From: Triparma columacea
Taxonomy: Eukaryota > Sar > Bolidophyceae > Parmales > Triparmaceae
Direction: 5' to 3'
Assembly (NCBI GenBank): GCA_030267965.1
Contig: BRYA01000114.1
Span: 1 to 53,498, forward strand
Length of the DNA: 53,498 nucleotides
Under the pieces are notes generated by a model. That model was not told where the DNA came from and made no database searches. It saw nothing but the letters and a program-made list of their open reading frames with translations. The translations under genes were made by a program, and so were the position numbers. Shown here one piece after another: positions 43,062 through 53,498 of the stretch; position 1 is the first letter of the stretch; every line of letters begins with the position of its first letter.

Positions 43062-45588
43062 TCATTTCTTGCTCTTCAAGTATTCCGCAAAGCTCATCCC
43101 CTTCCTCTGCGCGTTAGCCCCTCCCCCCCCCAAAATTCCCAGCCCCTTCTTCTTCTTTGCCTCCTCGACCTTCCTCGCCTTTTCCTTCGCCTCCCTCTCG
43201 ATGGCCTCCTGGTCGTACTCGTACGCGATGGCTGAGTTCTGGCTCATGGCCGCAGCGCTCTCCTCCTCCTGCGAGTCGGCGGCTAAGTCGGACTTATTCT
43301 CCTCCTTCTTCTCCCCCGCCTTGTCCTCCTTCTCGTCGTTCGCCTCCGAGGAGTTGACGGCCCAGAGGATCTTGGGCTTGTTGGGTCTCCTAGCGAAGGG
43401 GTTGTAAGCCTTCTCTTCCTCCTTAGTATTCTTCTTCTCCTCCTCTTTCTTTTTCATTTCCTTGAAGGTGTTGTAGTCGGCCTTCTTGTTGTCCCCCTTG
43501 GCCCTGTCGTTGATCTTGGCCCACCCCCCCACCTTCTTGTTCTTGATGTGCTTCTTCTTCCTGATTTCGTTCAACTCATTCAGTCTAGCGAGCGCCCTCT
43601 CCGCATCCGCCACCTGCGACGAGCGAGGTTCATCGCGAAGTGGATCGCGTTACATGGGTTGGTAACGGGGATGAGGGGTCACCTAGGGACTCTCTTTCAT
43701 ACATTTTCAGTCCATTCTCACCTTCTCCTCGGCCGTCCTCTTTTCCTTCGCCGCGCGGACGATGCTGCGGGCGCTCTGTTCGAGGGGATCGTCGGGTTCG
43801 TCGTCATCCTCATCGAAGTCGTCCATGAGCTCCTTCGAGACAATGAAGGTTTTGTCAGGGTGCGCGTTGACGAGCTTGTCGTACGCAGAGCTGACAAGGG
43901 CCAAGGTCTCCTTGGTGTCCGTCACGACGACCTTGGCCCTCTCGACCTCTAGGGCAAGGTTAGTGATAGAGGCCTCTGGGTTGATCTGCTTATTAAGTTT
44001 AATCTCCCTCTCGACATCCTCGTCCGTCCTAACGAAGTTGTCCAGGATCTTCCTAGTTTTCTTAGCCTGCCTGGTGATGTCCCTCGCTGTCGGGAATCTG
44101 ATCCTCTTGCTCTTGAGGTGGTTCTTGTACATGTTGAACTCGGCCTCCGTGGGCTTGGAGTTGGAGATCGGGGTCAGCCTCATGGACTGGGAGGAGTTCC
44201 CAAACGCAAGGGTTAGGCGGACATTCGTCATAACCTTCTTTTGGCCCTCTCCACGGTTGAGGTTGGCGGGATATTTCGAGGTGCCCTCTGTCACGTCGAT
44301 GATTTTGCAAAGGCGGTAGACCTCCTGTCCGGTTTCCGCGAGCTACGAGGAGCGAAGCGATGAGCAAGAGGGGTTGCGTTAACGATTTGTTTTTGATTTA
44401 AACGAACGGAGGAATAGCGTAGGGGCGATTGTGACGACGATTCCCCTTTCTCACCTTTCCGATTCCCAGCCTAACGTAGCACCCGATGACGGCATCCTTG
44501 AAGTAGCTCTCGTGCACCCAACGCACCAGGACGGCGCGAGGGATTACGATCTTGCTCTCATTAAGTTCCTCCAGGGTGACGTCCACAAGCTCCTCCTGCG
44601 ACGGCGGGCGGGGGGGAAGGGGTTGTGTTAATGCGATAAGTTGAGGCATCTCCCTGTTTAGAGCAGATCTTCGCCGCCCATTCTCACCTCCTCAGCCTTA
44701 GAAGCGCTGTACCCCCTGGCCGCCTTAGCGTCCTTCTGCGCGTCGTCGTCGTCATCGTCACCGTAGTCCCTCTCGTCTTCCTCCTCCTCGTTCTCCTCAT
44801 CGCTGTCGGCGAGGGCACTCTTCTTACCCCTCTTGGCCCTGATCTCGTCCATCGCGGATTTCTTGGCGTTCTTCTTGCCAGTAACGTCCCTGTTGCGGGT
44901 GGACTTTTTCCCAGAAGACTTCTTCGCAGCCATTCCCTTAGCCTTCCTTTTCTCAGCCTTCTCGAGCTTTTTCTGTTCCTTGGCTGCCTTCCTCCTGTCA
45001 ATCTCCTCCTTCTTTTTCTCGTACCTATTAGGGGGGGGGGGGAGGGGTGAAGGGGGAATGGAGCGAGGCGGGGGGGGTGAAGGCTTAGACGAGCGAAGCA
45101 AAAGAGCGAAGCAAAAGAATCCATAACGGTGTCGCCCCGGCCTTGACCCGTCCTCACCTCTCCGAGAGGATCCTCTCACGCTCGATCTCGGGCATGGACT
45201 CAAGCTTCTCCTGGTCCTCTTCATCCTCGAAGAGATCCCCGACCTCCTCGTCCAGCTCCTCCTCGTCAGAGGAGGAGTCTGAGGAAATATCATCCAAGGT
45301 TACCATGTTGTTGGTGGGCTGCGTGTGGCGAGCAGAGCGAGTCGTGTAAGAGGGGTTCAATAAGTGTCTAGTGCACAGCGCACAAGCTTCGGTATGGGAC
45401 GCCGTTCTTTATCTCCCCCCCTCCCCCCTGTGACCTGATGAACTGACCTCCTCGTCCTCATCCTCCTCCCCCTCTTCATCAACCTCACTGAATGCATCGT
45501 CGTCCGAGTCACTCTCTTCATAGCTTGGCCGCCTTGTCTTCTTTTTAGCACGGCTAGACTTTGTTGATGCCTGTTTTCTCTTTGCCAT
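43062..45588 (-). CDS. RTF1: Paf1-complex subunit RTF1 (Plus3 domain)
   Basis: Six exons, 45588..45448, 45318..45158, 45024..44688, 44595..44455, 44342..43722 and 43613..43062, total 651 codons with all phases consistent. The N-terminus is basic then acidic (DSDDDAFSEVDEEGEEDEDE). LESMPEIERERILSERYEKK and the Lys-rich region follow. The Plus3 domain spans exons 4-5: VTLEELNESKIVIPRAVLVR, WVHESYFKDAVIGCYVRLGI, ETGQEVYRLCKIIDVTEGTS, LTLAFGNSSQSMRLTPISN. The C-terminus ends GMSFAEYLKSKK. RTF1 links the Paf1 complex to Spt5 and drives H2B ubiquitination during transcription elongation. Four of the five introns contain a GCTTCGCTC- or CGCTCG-type tract close to the acceptor. The first donor, GTCAGT, is unusual. 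Confidence 0.94.
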
Positions 45589-45825
45589 ATTACGACGTTG
45601 GGAAGCGACGACTGTTGAATGCAACTCTATGAGCAAGGATGAGACGTTAGGAATGATTTTTCAGCGTTAATATATATATATCACCACCCAGAAAACACAC
45701 CGACGTGGAAACGTCTTGGGAGAGAATATGTTTGTGTTTGAAGAGAGGAGAATGGGAAAAATAAATGAAATTTGGAGTTTTGGATTTATTTTTGAGAACG
45801 GAGTCTCAGAGTCAAACTGGCGACG
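45589..45825. promoter_or_regulatory. Bidirectional promoter, RTF1 / TRM10-like
   Basis: 237 bases separate divergent starts. ATATATATAT at 45670-45679 is a TATA-like string near the middle. The rest is A/G-rich on the plus strand. Confidence 0.55.
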
Positions 45826-46737
45826 ATGAGCACTATCGTGGAGAGTAGTAACGATATACCAATACCTTCAAAACCGTCCTCCTCCGATTCACTGGTAGTA
45901 GGAGGAGAACCAGTCGAGGAATTGGTCCAGAAATTGGACTCTGTGTGCATCGATGCCCCTCATTCCTCGAACCTCGTCGTCTCTCAGTCACCCGCTGATA
46001 CCATCAAATCAGCAAAAGACGCCGTAAATACCTCAGATCAGCCGCTCTCCACCCCCCCCTCCTCCCCTCAACCTCTAAAATTAGTAATAGACGTCTCTCA
46101 TGGTTTCCCCCTCCAGCGTCGTCCCCGTCGGGAGCGCATAAACGCCGTGTCCAACCAAATCATCAACTTTTTAGCCTCCCTAGACTCCTGGGGGGGGAGA
46201 GAAAAAAAGGGCCTTGTGCAGGTTATGGTGGGGGGTTCGGCAGGAAATTGGGAGGGCGACGCGGGGGAAGTTAAGAAGAGGCTAGGGGAGGTTGGCGGGA
46301 TAGAGCTGGTGGAGAGGATTGTATGGGGCACGACGTCTGAGGATGTACCCAGGGGGGATTCGTCTGTGTATTTGAGCCCTGATGCTGAGGAACCACTGGA
46401 CGTTGGTGAAGGGGAGGGTTGGAGGTACGATTACATCATTGTCGGAGGACTCGTCGACCGAGCCGTGACGCCGGGTCGGTCACTGAAGAAGGCCGCGAGT
46501 TTCGGTGTCGCCGCCGCGCAGCTTCCCTTGGCTTCCTTGCATTTGGAGGAGTTAGTGAGCACTGAGGCTTTGAACATCGACACTGTTTTAGAAATGTGCG
46601 GGATGTGGAAACTCAACGTGGCGGGGGGTGAGGGGGTGGGGGAGGGGTGGAGGAAAGCAGCAACCAAGGCCATGTTGTTGCACGAGGAGAGGCACCCGAA
46701 TCGGAGGCTTCATGGTGACGGGAAAAAGCGGCGATGA
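45826..46737 (+). CDS. TRM10-like SPOUT tRNA (guanine-9) methyltransferase
   Basis: Single exon, 303 residues. After a disordered 85-residue N-terminus the SPOUT domain begins (LKLVIDVSHGFPLQRRPRRE). Motifs match TRM10: VYLSPDAEEPLD (family: VYLTxDSxxxL), YDYIIVGGLVDRAVTPGRSL (family: YIIGGLVDRxxxxGxS), KKAASFGVAAAQLPLASLHL and ALNIDTVLEMCGMW (family: LNIDQVFEIL). TRM10 methylates N1 of G9 or A9 in tRNA with S-adenosylmethionine. A basic C-terminal tail (HPNRRLHGDGKKRR) would bind RNA. The spacing between VYLSPD and YIIVGG is longer than I recall for the family. A divergent TRM10 paralogue is also possible. Confidence 0.8.
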   Translation: MSTIVESSNDIPIPSKPSSSDSLVVGGEPVEELVQKLDSVCIDAPHSSNLVVSQSPADTIKSAKDAVNTSDQPLSTPPSSPQPLKLVIDVSHGFPLQRRPRRERINAVSNQIINFLASLDSWGGREKKGLVQVMVGGSAGNWEGDAGEVKKRLGEVGGIELVERIVWGTTSEDVPRGDSSVYLSPDAEEPLDVGEGEGWRYDYIIVGGLVDRAVTPGRSLKKAASFGVAAAQLPLASLHLEELVSTEALNIDTVLEMCGMWKLNVAGGEGVGEGWRKAATKAMLLHEERHPNRRLHGDGKKRR

Positions 46738-46934
46738 CACGATAGCTTCAATGAGGTCAAAGGGTCAAGGAAAAGGGGTAATTTGAATGGGTTTGTTTGT
46801 TTGTTTTCACAAGAACATTCGTTTAGTGGGGCGTCGGTCTATACCAATCCGCTTTTGCCCATTAGCTTCCCCACATAACTCCTGCTCTCATCACGAGTCA
46901 GCGCACAGTGTATCACTGCCTCCTAAAAGGATAT

Positions 46935-47714
46935 TTAGAAGGCCTTGGCGACGACCTTCTTGGCGAGAAAGTCAGTGTGCTCCTGGAAAGGGGACTGTCC
47001 GAGGGAGGACTCCTTCCAGAGGTCGGGGGTGAGGAAGGAGTAGGTCTTCCTGAGAGCGAAGAACATGGCCTTGATGAAGTTACCAGTGGTCCTGGTGTGT
47101 CCGCAGGCGGAGGTGTAGCAGTCCTGGACTCCGGCGAAGGTAAGGATCTTCTTTCCGACGGGGGAGGAGACGAGGCCGGTTCCGCGGGGGGCGGGGATGA
47201 GGCGGACGCGGACGGAGCCACACTTTCCGTTGACCTTGGTGGGGACGGTGTGGGGCATGCCGTTCATGCGGCCCCAGTATCCGCGGCGGACGGGGACGAT
47301 GTTGAGCTTGGCAATGATGATAGCGCCACGGATGGCGTTGGCAACCTCACCGGAGCACTTGACTCCAAGGCCGATGTGGCCCTCGTTGTCTCCGACAGCG
47401 ACAAAGGCCTTGAAGCGGGTCCTCTGTCCAGCGGAGGACTGCTTCTGGACGGGCATGATCCTCATGACCTCGTCGTTGAGCTTTTCCTTGAGGAAGTGAT
47501 CGACGATCTCAGCCTCCTTGATGGGGATGGAGTAAAGGAAGATCTCCTCGAGGGAGTTGATCCTTCCATCCTTGACCAAGCGGCCAAGCTTGGTGACAGG
47601 GGTCCAGACGTCCTTGTCCCTGTCTCCGCGGTCTCCACGTCCGCGTCCTCCACGTCCGCGTCCTCCACGGCCGCGTCCCCTTCCGAATCCTCCACGTTCT
47701 CCTTCTCCAGACAT
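46935..47714 (-). CDS. RPS2: 40S ribosomal protein uS5 (RPS2)
   Basis: Single exon, 259 residues, no intron, unlike most neighbours. The N-terminus is an RGG tract ([19 protein letters not shown]), a typical arginine-methylation target. The S5 domains follow: [100 protein letters not shown] and [20 protein letters not shown]. It is part of the 40S decoding region. Codon use is strongly biased to C/G-ending codons, as expected of a highly expressed gene. Confidence 0.97.
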   Translation of the reverse strand: MSGEGERGGFGRGRGRGGRGRGGRGRGDRGDRDKDVWTPVTKLGRLVKDGRINSLEEIFLYSIPIKEAEIVDHFLKEKLNDEVMRIMPVQKQSSAGQRTRFKAFVAVGDNEGHIGLGVKCSGEVANAIRGAIIIAKLNIVPVRRGYWGRMNGMPHTVPTKVNGKCGSVRVRLIPAPRGTGLVSSPVGKKILTFAGVQDCYTSACGHTRTTGNFIKAMFFALRKTYSFLTPDLWKESSLGQSPFQEHTDFLAKKVVAKAF

Positions 47715-48252
47715 ATTTATAAGTTGTTTTTAAGTGTTTTTGTGCGGGCCTGGGAGGAGGAGAGGGAGGAACGGGGTAAGAAAGCGCAAGGAAGTGGGCG
47801 ATGGGGCAGGGGAACGGAGGTAAAAGGGTGAAAATTGAAGGAGTTTAGAGTCTCCGTCAGATCGAACGAAGAGGTTGTGAAATGAAGCAGCAGCAGGGAC
47901 TTATAGCGTATATAAGTGCAACAAAGGTAATTCAGAAGTGGCATATCCATACAGAGAGGGTATAATGTCGCGTATACGAATAAACACACTCAGTAAACTC
48001 ACAATGCAAAACTGCAGGAACGAGAGGCTGAGAGAGCTCAGCCAGATTCCGAGATCGGGCCAGAAGAAAATTGGGGGAAGACATTTGAAATATCATAGAA
48101 ATCAACGTCTGATTTATTACAATAAGCAAATCGCGGTTGAATAACTGATACCCCCTGATTTCAACCGTCGTACCCACCGGAAGTCGACCCCTTTAAAAAC
48201 CCCCCTCCTCGATCCTGCAACAAACACATTTGGTTCAACCAAATCTTCTACC
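47715..48252. other. Intergenic region between divergent RPS2 and INTS1
   Basis: Contains the RPS2 promoter and the INTS1 promoter. A perfect 7-base hairpin (GGCTGAG-AGAG-CTCAGCC) sits at 48026-48043. No tRNA fold or snoRNA boxes are recognised around it. The short open frames here are chance. Confidence 0.5.
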
Positions 48253-51200
48253 ATGAGCCAAACGATGCCAAATCTGTCCCATGCTATTGATACTATTAGC
48301 TCAGACCCAACTAGATGTAGTAGTGCTCTCATAAGTGTCCTCTCATCATTGTCCACACCCAATGCGAGCACCATCTCCATCCCACCTCCCCACACACTGA
48401 GATTGGACGGTGATACTATAACAACGACGCAGGCAGGAGAAAGAGACGAAACGTACAACGATTTTGTTACGCTACTCAACGTATTGAACCGGCCACCTTT
48501 GAAAGGTGAAGGGGGCTCTGCTCAACATTCAGACACTACCACCTCCTCCAACAACCCTTCAGACGACGCGTCGAACAACCCTTCAGACGACGTCTCAAAC
48601 CCCTCCTCCTCCTCCTCCTCCAACGAATCTTCCAACGCTTCCAACGTCACCAATCCGAAGGTGGCCTCTGCAATCATTCTCCACCAGGCACTTAAAAAGT
48701 CACTCTACTGGGATCCCATCCTCCTGCACCTTTACTGCCAGGACTCGATTGGTTCTAGGGTATGGGTCGACGACAGTGACCCTGACGTGCGTTCCTTCGT
48801 TTCCATCCTAGAGGCTAGGTAAGAAGAGCGGGGCAGGGCGGGCGACAAGACAAATTTACACACACTAACTAACGCTCTTTATCCGCGCGGCTCGTCTCGC
48901 CAACAGCTTCGACACCCAGTCTTCTGGATCCCGTCGGCGTAGCATCCCCAACACCCCGGGTTCTGCTTCCTCCAACAACAGCAGCAGAATGGGCCTTACC
49001 CCCACCTCCTTCACCCTCGGCGGCACCAACAGCCCAACAAATCCCCCCCCGTCCCTCTCCATGCCTACACACCCAGAGCATGCCTCCGACACTGACTCCT
49101 CATCTGACGAGATGGACTTCCAGGAGATATCCTCCGGCACCCTCACCCAACCAACTGTAGCTCCAACTCCCGCGTCCTCACGCTCGACCTCCATCCGCCC
49201 CCGCACGACCCCCCCTCCGACGGGTGCCGCCCCCACCCCCCCTCAGAGCACCTTCATTGCTCTCCAAACCCTCCCCCAGCCTTCCCCCCAGGTCCCAAAC
49301 GCTCAGGTAGTACCACCACCAGCGCCGACGCCTCCAAACAGCTCGCCGCTGATGAACAACAACCCGAAGCTGAGGTACCACGGGAAATCCCTGCAAAAAG
49401 GTTCGTAATGTATCACCCCCCCCCCCGACAAGAAGCCGCAACCCTGCAATTCTAACCTCCTTCTCTCTCCTCCTTCCCCCCCAGCCCTAACCTACGTAAC
49501 CAACACCGTGTCCCGTCGCATCCTAACCCCAACCTCCTTTCCCTCCTACCAATCCAAGAACAACACCTCTCTTATCCTTACTCTTACCCGTCTCTCCTCC
49601 ATCCCCCTTATCCGCCTCCTCGCCGGGGTTTCCCTGAACTCCTACATCCATTCCCCCTTCCTCGCCCCCCTCTCCCGCGACCTCTTCGTGAAGATAACCA
49701 AGTCAATCTCCCCCACCTCCCCCCCCCTAGCCTCAGACATGCTCATCATAATAACCCTGACCAACCTGAGGCTGAAGTCTGCGCACACGCAGTTCTACAT
49801 AGACGCCATGGTGCAGATGGTGAAGAGGGTGCCCAGCGTCGCCATGGCTAGGGCGATCTTCACTACACTGCTGAGGGAGGAGGTGAGAAGGTTTGATGAG
49901 AGCGAGAGTGGGCGAAAACATCAGCACTAACGCGCCCCCTTTTCGCTCGCCGCAGTTTGACAGCCTGCTGAACCCAACTATATTCAGTCAGGCCAAAAAC
50001 AACAATGACGAGGCTGCCATGGAGCGCTCATTCGCTCTGACGCTCTTTCAGGCCGTCTACCTCGCCCTCCCCCAGAAGATCGCCGTCTCCGCCCTCGCCA
50101 CCACCTTCATCCTAATCGCGAGCAGCAACATGTACGACCTGGAGAACTGCGCTCACGAAAGCACCACGGAGGCGTACACAACAAACCCAAAGAACGAGAG
50201 CGAGGAGGAACCGACCAAGGCGGCGTTCAGACACGAGGTATTTGACGAGCCTGTCATTATCACGAAGAAGGTGAGGATGCCGATGTTTGACTCATCTTCC
50301 TCTGTCGTATGTCACCAACGCTCCCCTCTTTCCCACCCTCCCAGAACGAAAACACGATCCTCTCCCTCGTCCGTCGTACCGTCTCCTTAATTGCGGACAA
50401 GATTCCCCTGAACGCCTTCATATCTTCCCTCACCAGGCCCCATCGGGAGTTCGAGCACCTTAGGAACCTCTACGACGTCAGCACTTTGGACGTGGTGGCG
50501 AGGATCATACTCACGGCGGTGGCGGTTGTGGAGGGAAGGGGAGGAAACGCAAAGAGGGGCAGCGCGAAAAATTCAGTCAGGGGGGGCAAAAACACCAACC
50601 ACAGGACGCCACCATTTGGGCCCTCTGGGTCTCCGCTCCGTCGCGGAAACTCCAGTTCCTTCAACGAAAGGTGAGAACATTGACGAAGCACGTAGAAACG
50701 GCAATTCAACCACTTACTCAACCAACGCATTCCTTCGACCGATCGCCGCAGCACCGCCTTCAACGTCCTTCAGGCTAGAAAGGACATTATGCACTGGGTT
50801 TCGACAGTTTACATCAAGGCCATGGTCATTGAGGGAAGAGAAGACGAGATGGGCCACCCCTTTGACGACGAGGACTCGGAAGACGATTCGGACAGCGAGA
50901 CTGATACGCAACCCTTCTCGATAGACATAAACTACTCCTCCCTACTCGCCCCGAACAACGACGTCCCGAATCTCGAAAAGGTGAGGAGGGATCGAAATCA
51001 AACAACTACGACAATTCTAAGCGCTAACAAATGATATTTTGGCCCGGCTCGCTTCGCTTGCCACAATCCCTTTGCTCGCCGCAGGGGTCTAGGCCCAAGC
51101 TCGAAACCACACTCAGGTGCCTCCTCTTCATCGACCTCTCCTCCGACGTGGTAAACGACTTCTTCAGCAAGCCACTTTCTGTCGAGCAGCAGGGCAGAAT

Positions 51201-53498
51201 CGCCTCCCTGGAGTTCCTCTACAACGACGTCGATGGCGACTTACTCCGCATAATCACTAATTGCAGCATGTCTAAACAAGGCGGCATCACATCAATCCCC
51301 AACGAGGTTACCCTCAGGACCCTTGAACTCCTCGTGGAGCAGGTGAGAATTTACCGCGCCCTTTCCAACCCGCTCCGCTCTTAAAATTCACCCCACCCCC
51401 GTCCCGCCGTCCTTTACAGTGCAATCCCGCAACCAAATGTAGCCTTACCTTTGGAGAGGTCGACTCGGGGCTTATCAGGGACTTCATCAGGCTAAGCGAG
51501 ATAAACTTGCCTGCCAAGGTGGTGGCAAACCCATTTGATTTGGATAGAGAGGTGAAGAAGAAGAGAGCCATTTTACCCGTCGCTGCCAGCCCGGATGTCG
51601 AGGACAGAATGGAAGTCGACGACGGAGACATGAGCGGGGACGGGGACGGGGAAGATAACGAAATGCAATTTTACGACAATCCAGAAGAGGAGGAGCAGGT
51701 GAGAATTGGAAATAGCGAAAGGGTTCGAACTTTTACATACTCACTCAACTCTTTTGGTCGTCGTAGGCGCTGGCAGAGAAGGAGGCCAAGAAGGCAGCCG
51801 CGAGGGAGATTGTCAAGGCGAAGAAGGAGGAAGAGCGGAGGAGGATGGAGATCGGCTCCGAGCCGTCTTCTCCGGAGCCATTGAAGCAAAGTCCTCCCAT
51901 ACCCCCAATCGCCAACACTTCGCTGTTCTGGAGAGCCTGCAACTTGATCCTCAGCATATGCGCGGCCAACCCGCAGACTTTGGGAAAACTAGGTGAGAAT
52001 GAGGGAGATTCAAATACCTGACCTTCGCCCAAGGCTCGTAACACGGCGATTCTAACCTACTTCGACAACCCTTATTTCTCCCATCGCAGCATGGGAGGAC
52101 AACCCCACCGTTAGATGTTTGTTGAAGAACGCTACATCGGGGACGGCATCCTACCCCCCAATAGGCACGGATGCTTCCTCAGCGGTGACGATGGAGGAGA
52201 GAGAGAGGGAACTCGAGGAGAGGGAGTTCAAGATAATTTCCGACCTCTTCATGCCCGAGGAACTTAGGAACAAAGCGATAAGCCTGAAGCTCGAGAAGAT
52301 GGAAGTCGACGATACAGAAAAGAAATTCTATCTCAACCTGCAGAAGGGGGGCGTGGAACTGAAGAAAAGGAGGCTCGAGGACATGGAGAGGCTCAAGAAG
52401 CTCAAGAGGGCAGAGATAGACGCCAAAGAGAAGGCGCTCACGAAAGAGATCGAAGTCAAGCTGGAGGAGATGCGCAGGAGCGTTATGCTGCTCTCTCCCG
52501 AGGGCTACGAGGAGCACCCGAGGAGACCAGGAAAAAGCGCACTCGATCTGACGCAGCTGGTGACGACAAAGTACAGGTGAGGAACGATGAGAAGGGTAGC
52601 GAAACTTTGACGTTGTTCTCACACCCATCGAATTTGCTTCGTTCGTCACAGGCTCGGGGAGGCCCTGAGGCAGAGCTCTTCGCCCGATTATCTCATGAAG
52701 ACCCTCGGGAACCCTACGAAAGAGAACATAAGCAGCAGCTGCGAGTGGTTGGTTCCAATAATAAGCTCTCGGCCCTCAACGATTAGCAGACTGAGTAGCA
52801 GTGCCGCCCTGTACCTTTTACTTGCCACGATGGACGACGAGAAGCTAGTGGAGCTCGCTGCGCCCCTCATTTCCCACACGGGAAAGTGCCTCAGGGGGGA
52901 TTTCGGGGCGGAGGATTCCTTCAATGCTGCTAAAATTTTATTTGACGACCTAATGAGCGAAGAATCGAAGGCCAGGGACAGCTCCAGGAGGGTACTGCAG
53001 GAGGCCCTCGGCGGGCACGAGCACGTGGCCGCGGAGGTCAACGCCGGTTGGCTCATGAATGTCAGGAGCTTGTGGGGGGGGGAGGAGAAGTTCCTGAACC
53101 TCACCAAGCGGGCGATTGAGGTCGGTATGAAGAAGGAGGAGGGCTTGCTACTTCGACACTACACTTGCAGCATCTCATCTATTTTCACCGGCAAGGACCT
53201 CGAGGCGGCCGAGAAATCCATCTGCCAGATGCTCAGGGAGAGGGTGCGGGAGTCGTCGAAGCTCCTTAGGGCCTTCCCAGACTTCCAGCTCGCGTGCTGC
53301 AACGCTCTCTTGGCGACGGAGGAGCTTGGTGGGAAGAAGAAAATTCTGGGGGAAGACGAAGAGCAACGTAAAACTCTTATTGCCGCAATAGTTGTCGCAA
53401 GTAAGAGCAGAAAGGGAGGGTCGGGTGGTGATCTCGAGAACAATAGCAGGGATCAGTATCTGCTCTTGGTGGAGAGGCTCTTTGAGAGTCTCGCGTCG
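48253..53498 (+). CDS. INTS1: Integrator complex subunit 1 (INTS1), 3' end beyond the window
   Basis: Eleven exons: 48253..48818, 48907..49400, 49485..49882, 49956..50270, 50345..50670, 50752..50980, 51085..51342, 51420..51698, 51767..51992, 52090..52576 and 52652 to the window end, all in consistent phase, over 1,400 residues. The N-terminal 380 residues are Ser/Thr/Pro-rich and disordered, then helical repeats follow. LSPEGYEEHPRRP, followed by KYRLGEALRQSSSPDYL and SSCEWLVPIISSRP, matches the human INTS1 segment that pairs a P-x-G...RRP motif with RLG..L..S..PD.L and a WL helix (from memory). INTS1 is the scaffold of Integrator, which cleaves snRNA precursors and attenuates paused Pol II. 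Several introns end in CGCTCGCCGCAG. Confidence 0.75.
49883..49955 (+). other. INTS1 intron 3, introner-like
   Basis: 73 bases: GTGAGAAGG start, GCACTAACGC branch-site-like element, CTTTTCGCTCGCCGCAG end. It is the shortest clear example of the recurrent intron class in this window. Confidence 0.8.
50981..51084 (+). other. INTS1 intron 6, introner-like with doubled 3' tract
   Basis: 104 bases: GTGAGGAGGG start, GCGCTAACAA branch-site-like element, then GGCTCGCTTCGCTTGCC followed by TTTGCTCGCCGCAG. The 3' tract is present twice, so two acceptor regions could compete. Confidence 0.8.

Noticed and set aside
47197..47831. Plus-strand open frame of about 300 codons opposite RPS2
   Set aside because: It is antisense to the uS5 coding region. 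Its length is due to the biased codon use of the ribosomal gene, and it has no family features.
48026..48043. Hairpin as a snoRNA or tRNA
   Set aside because: A 7-base stem alone is not enough. No C/D boxes, H/ACA boxes or cloverleaf could be found around it.

Overview
The window looks like nuclear DNA of a compact stramenopile genome, most plausibly a small alga of the Parmales/Triparma type. That placement is inference. It rests on short spliceosomal introns in almost every gene, mean spacing near one gene per 2 kb, a BspA-like (DUF285) protein with a Pro-Thr-Asp-Ala-Pro-Thr tail of the kind common in diatoms and their relatives, and a selenoprotein T with a SECIS element. There is no bacterial operon, CRISPR array, phage or viral gene. 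The sequence is a draft: there are 2 N at 1345 and 24 N at 41973, and some G or C runs appear miscounted.

Layout. 1-3.9 kb is repeat-rich: a fragmentary minus-strand gene whose two introns are copies of each other, a decayed coding region, a Gln-rich RING fragment and a DUF285/PT-repeat gene. 3.9-7.1 kb holds an F-box-like ORF and a leucine-rich-repeat gene. 7.2-9.5 kb is DNA polymerase alpha subunit B (minus). 10.2-11.2 kb is an acylated-type EF-hand protein. 11.7-13.9 kb pairs the folate enzyme HPPK-DHPS with a pterin carbinolamine dehydratase-like gene. 14.4-17.5 kb is the splicing factor SYF1. An AT-rich island follows, then a DENN-domain protein (minus), an EF-hand gene (plus), RRP36 (minus) and a UIM/RanBP2/RING-H2 protein. 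27.2-29.5 kb has selenoprotein T (minus), a COA3-like gene (plus) and a tiny membrane protein (minus). 30.2-34.4 kb holds a Lys/Ser-rich protein with a PIP-box-like motif and OGG1. 34.4-38.1 kb is an unrecognised 1,179-residue protein (minus). 38.7-42.9 kb has a mitochondrial intermediate peptidase-like enzyme and CDC37. 43-46.7 kb has RTF1 (minus) and a TRM10-like methyltransferase (plus). 46.9-47.7 kb is ribosomal protein uS5, and 48.3 kb to the window end is Integrator subunit 1, cut by the window.

The genes are mainly housekeeping and functionally mixed: replication and repair (POLA2, OGG1), transcription and RNA (SYF1, RTF1, INTS1, RRP36, TRM10, uS5), folate and pterin, mitochondrion (MIP, COA3) and proteostasis (CDC37, RING). 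Several neighbours are divergent and share short promoters. I placed 53 introns by frame-consistent joining; 40 donors begin GTGAG. A subset of introns in unrelated genes end in a shared GCTTCGCTCGCCGCAG-like tract, always on the sense strand. Together with the duplicated introns at the left end, this suggests introner-like intron gain. The most secure special finding is the selenoprotein T gene, with a CxxU motif and a fully foldable SECIS downstream.
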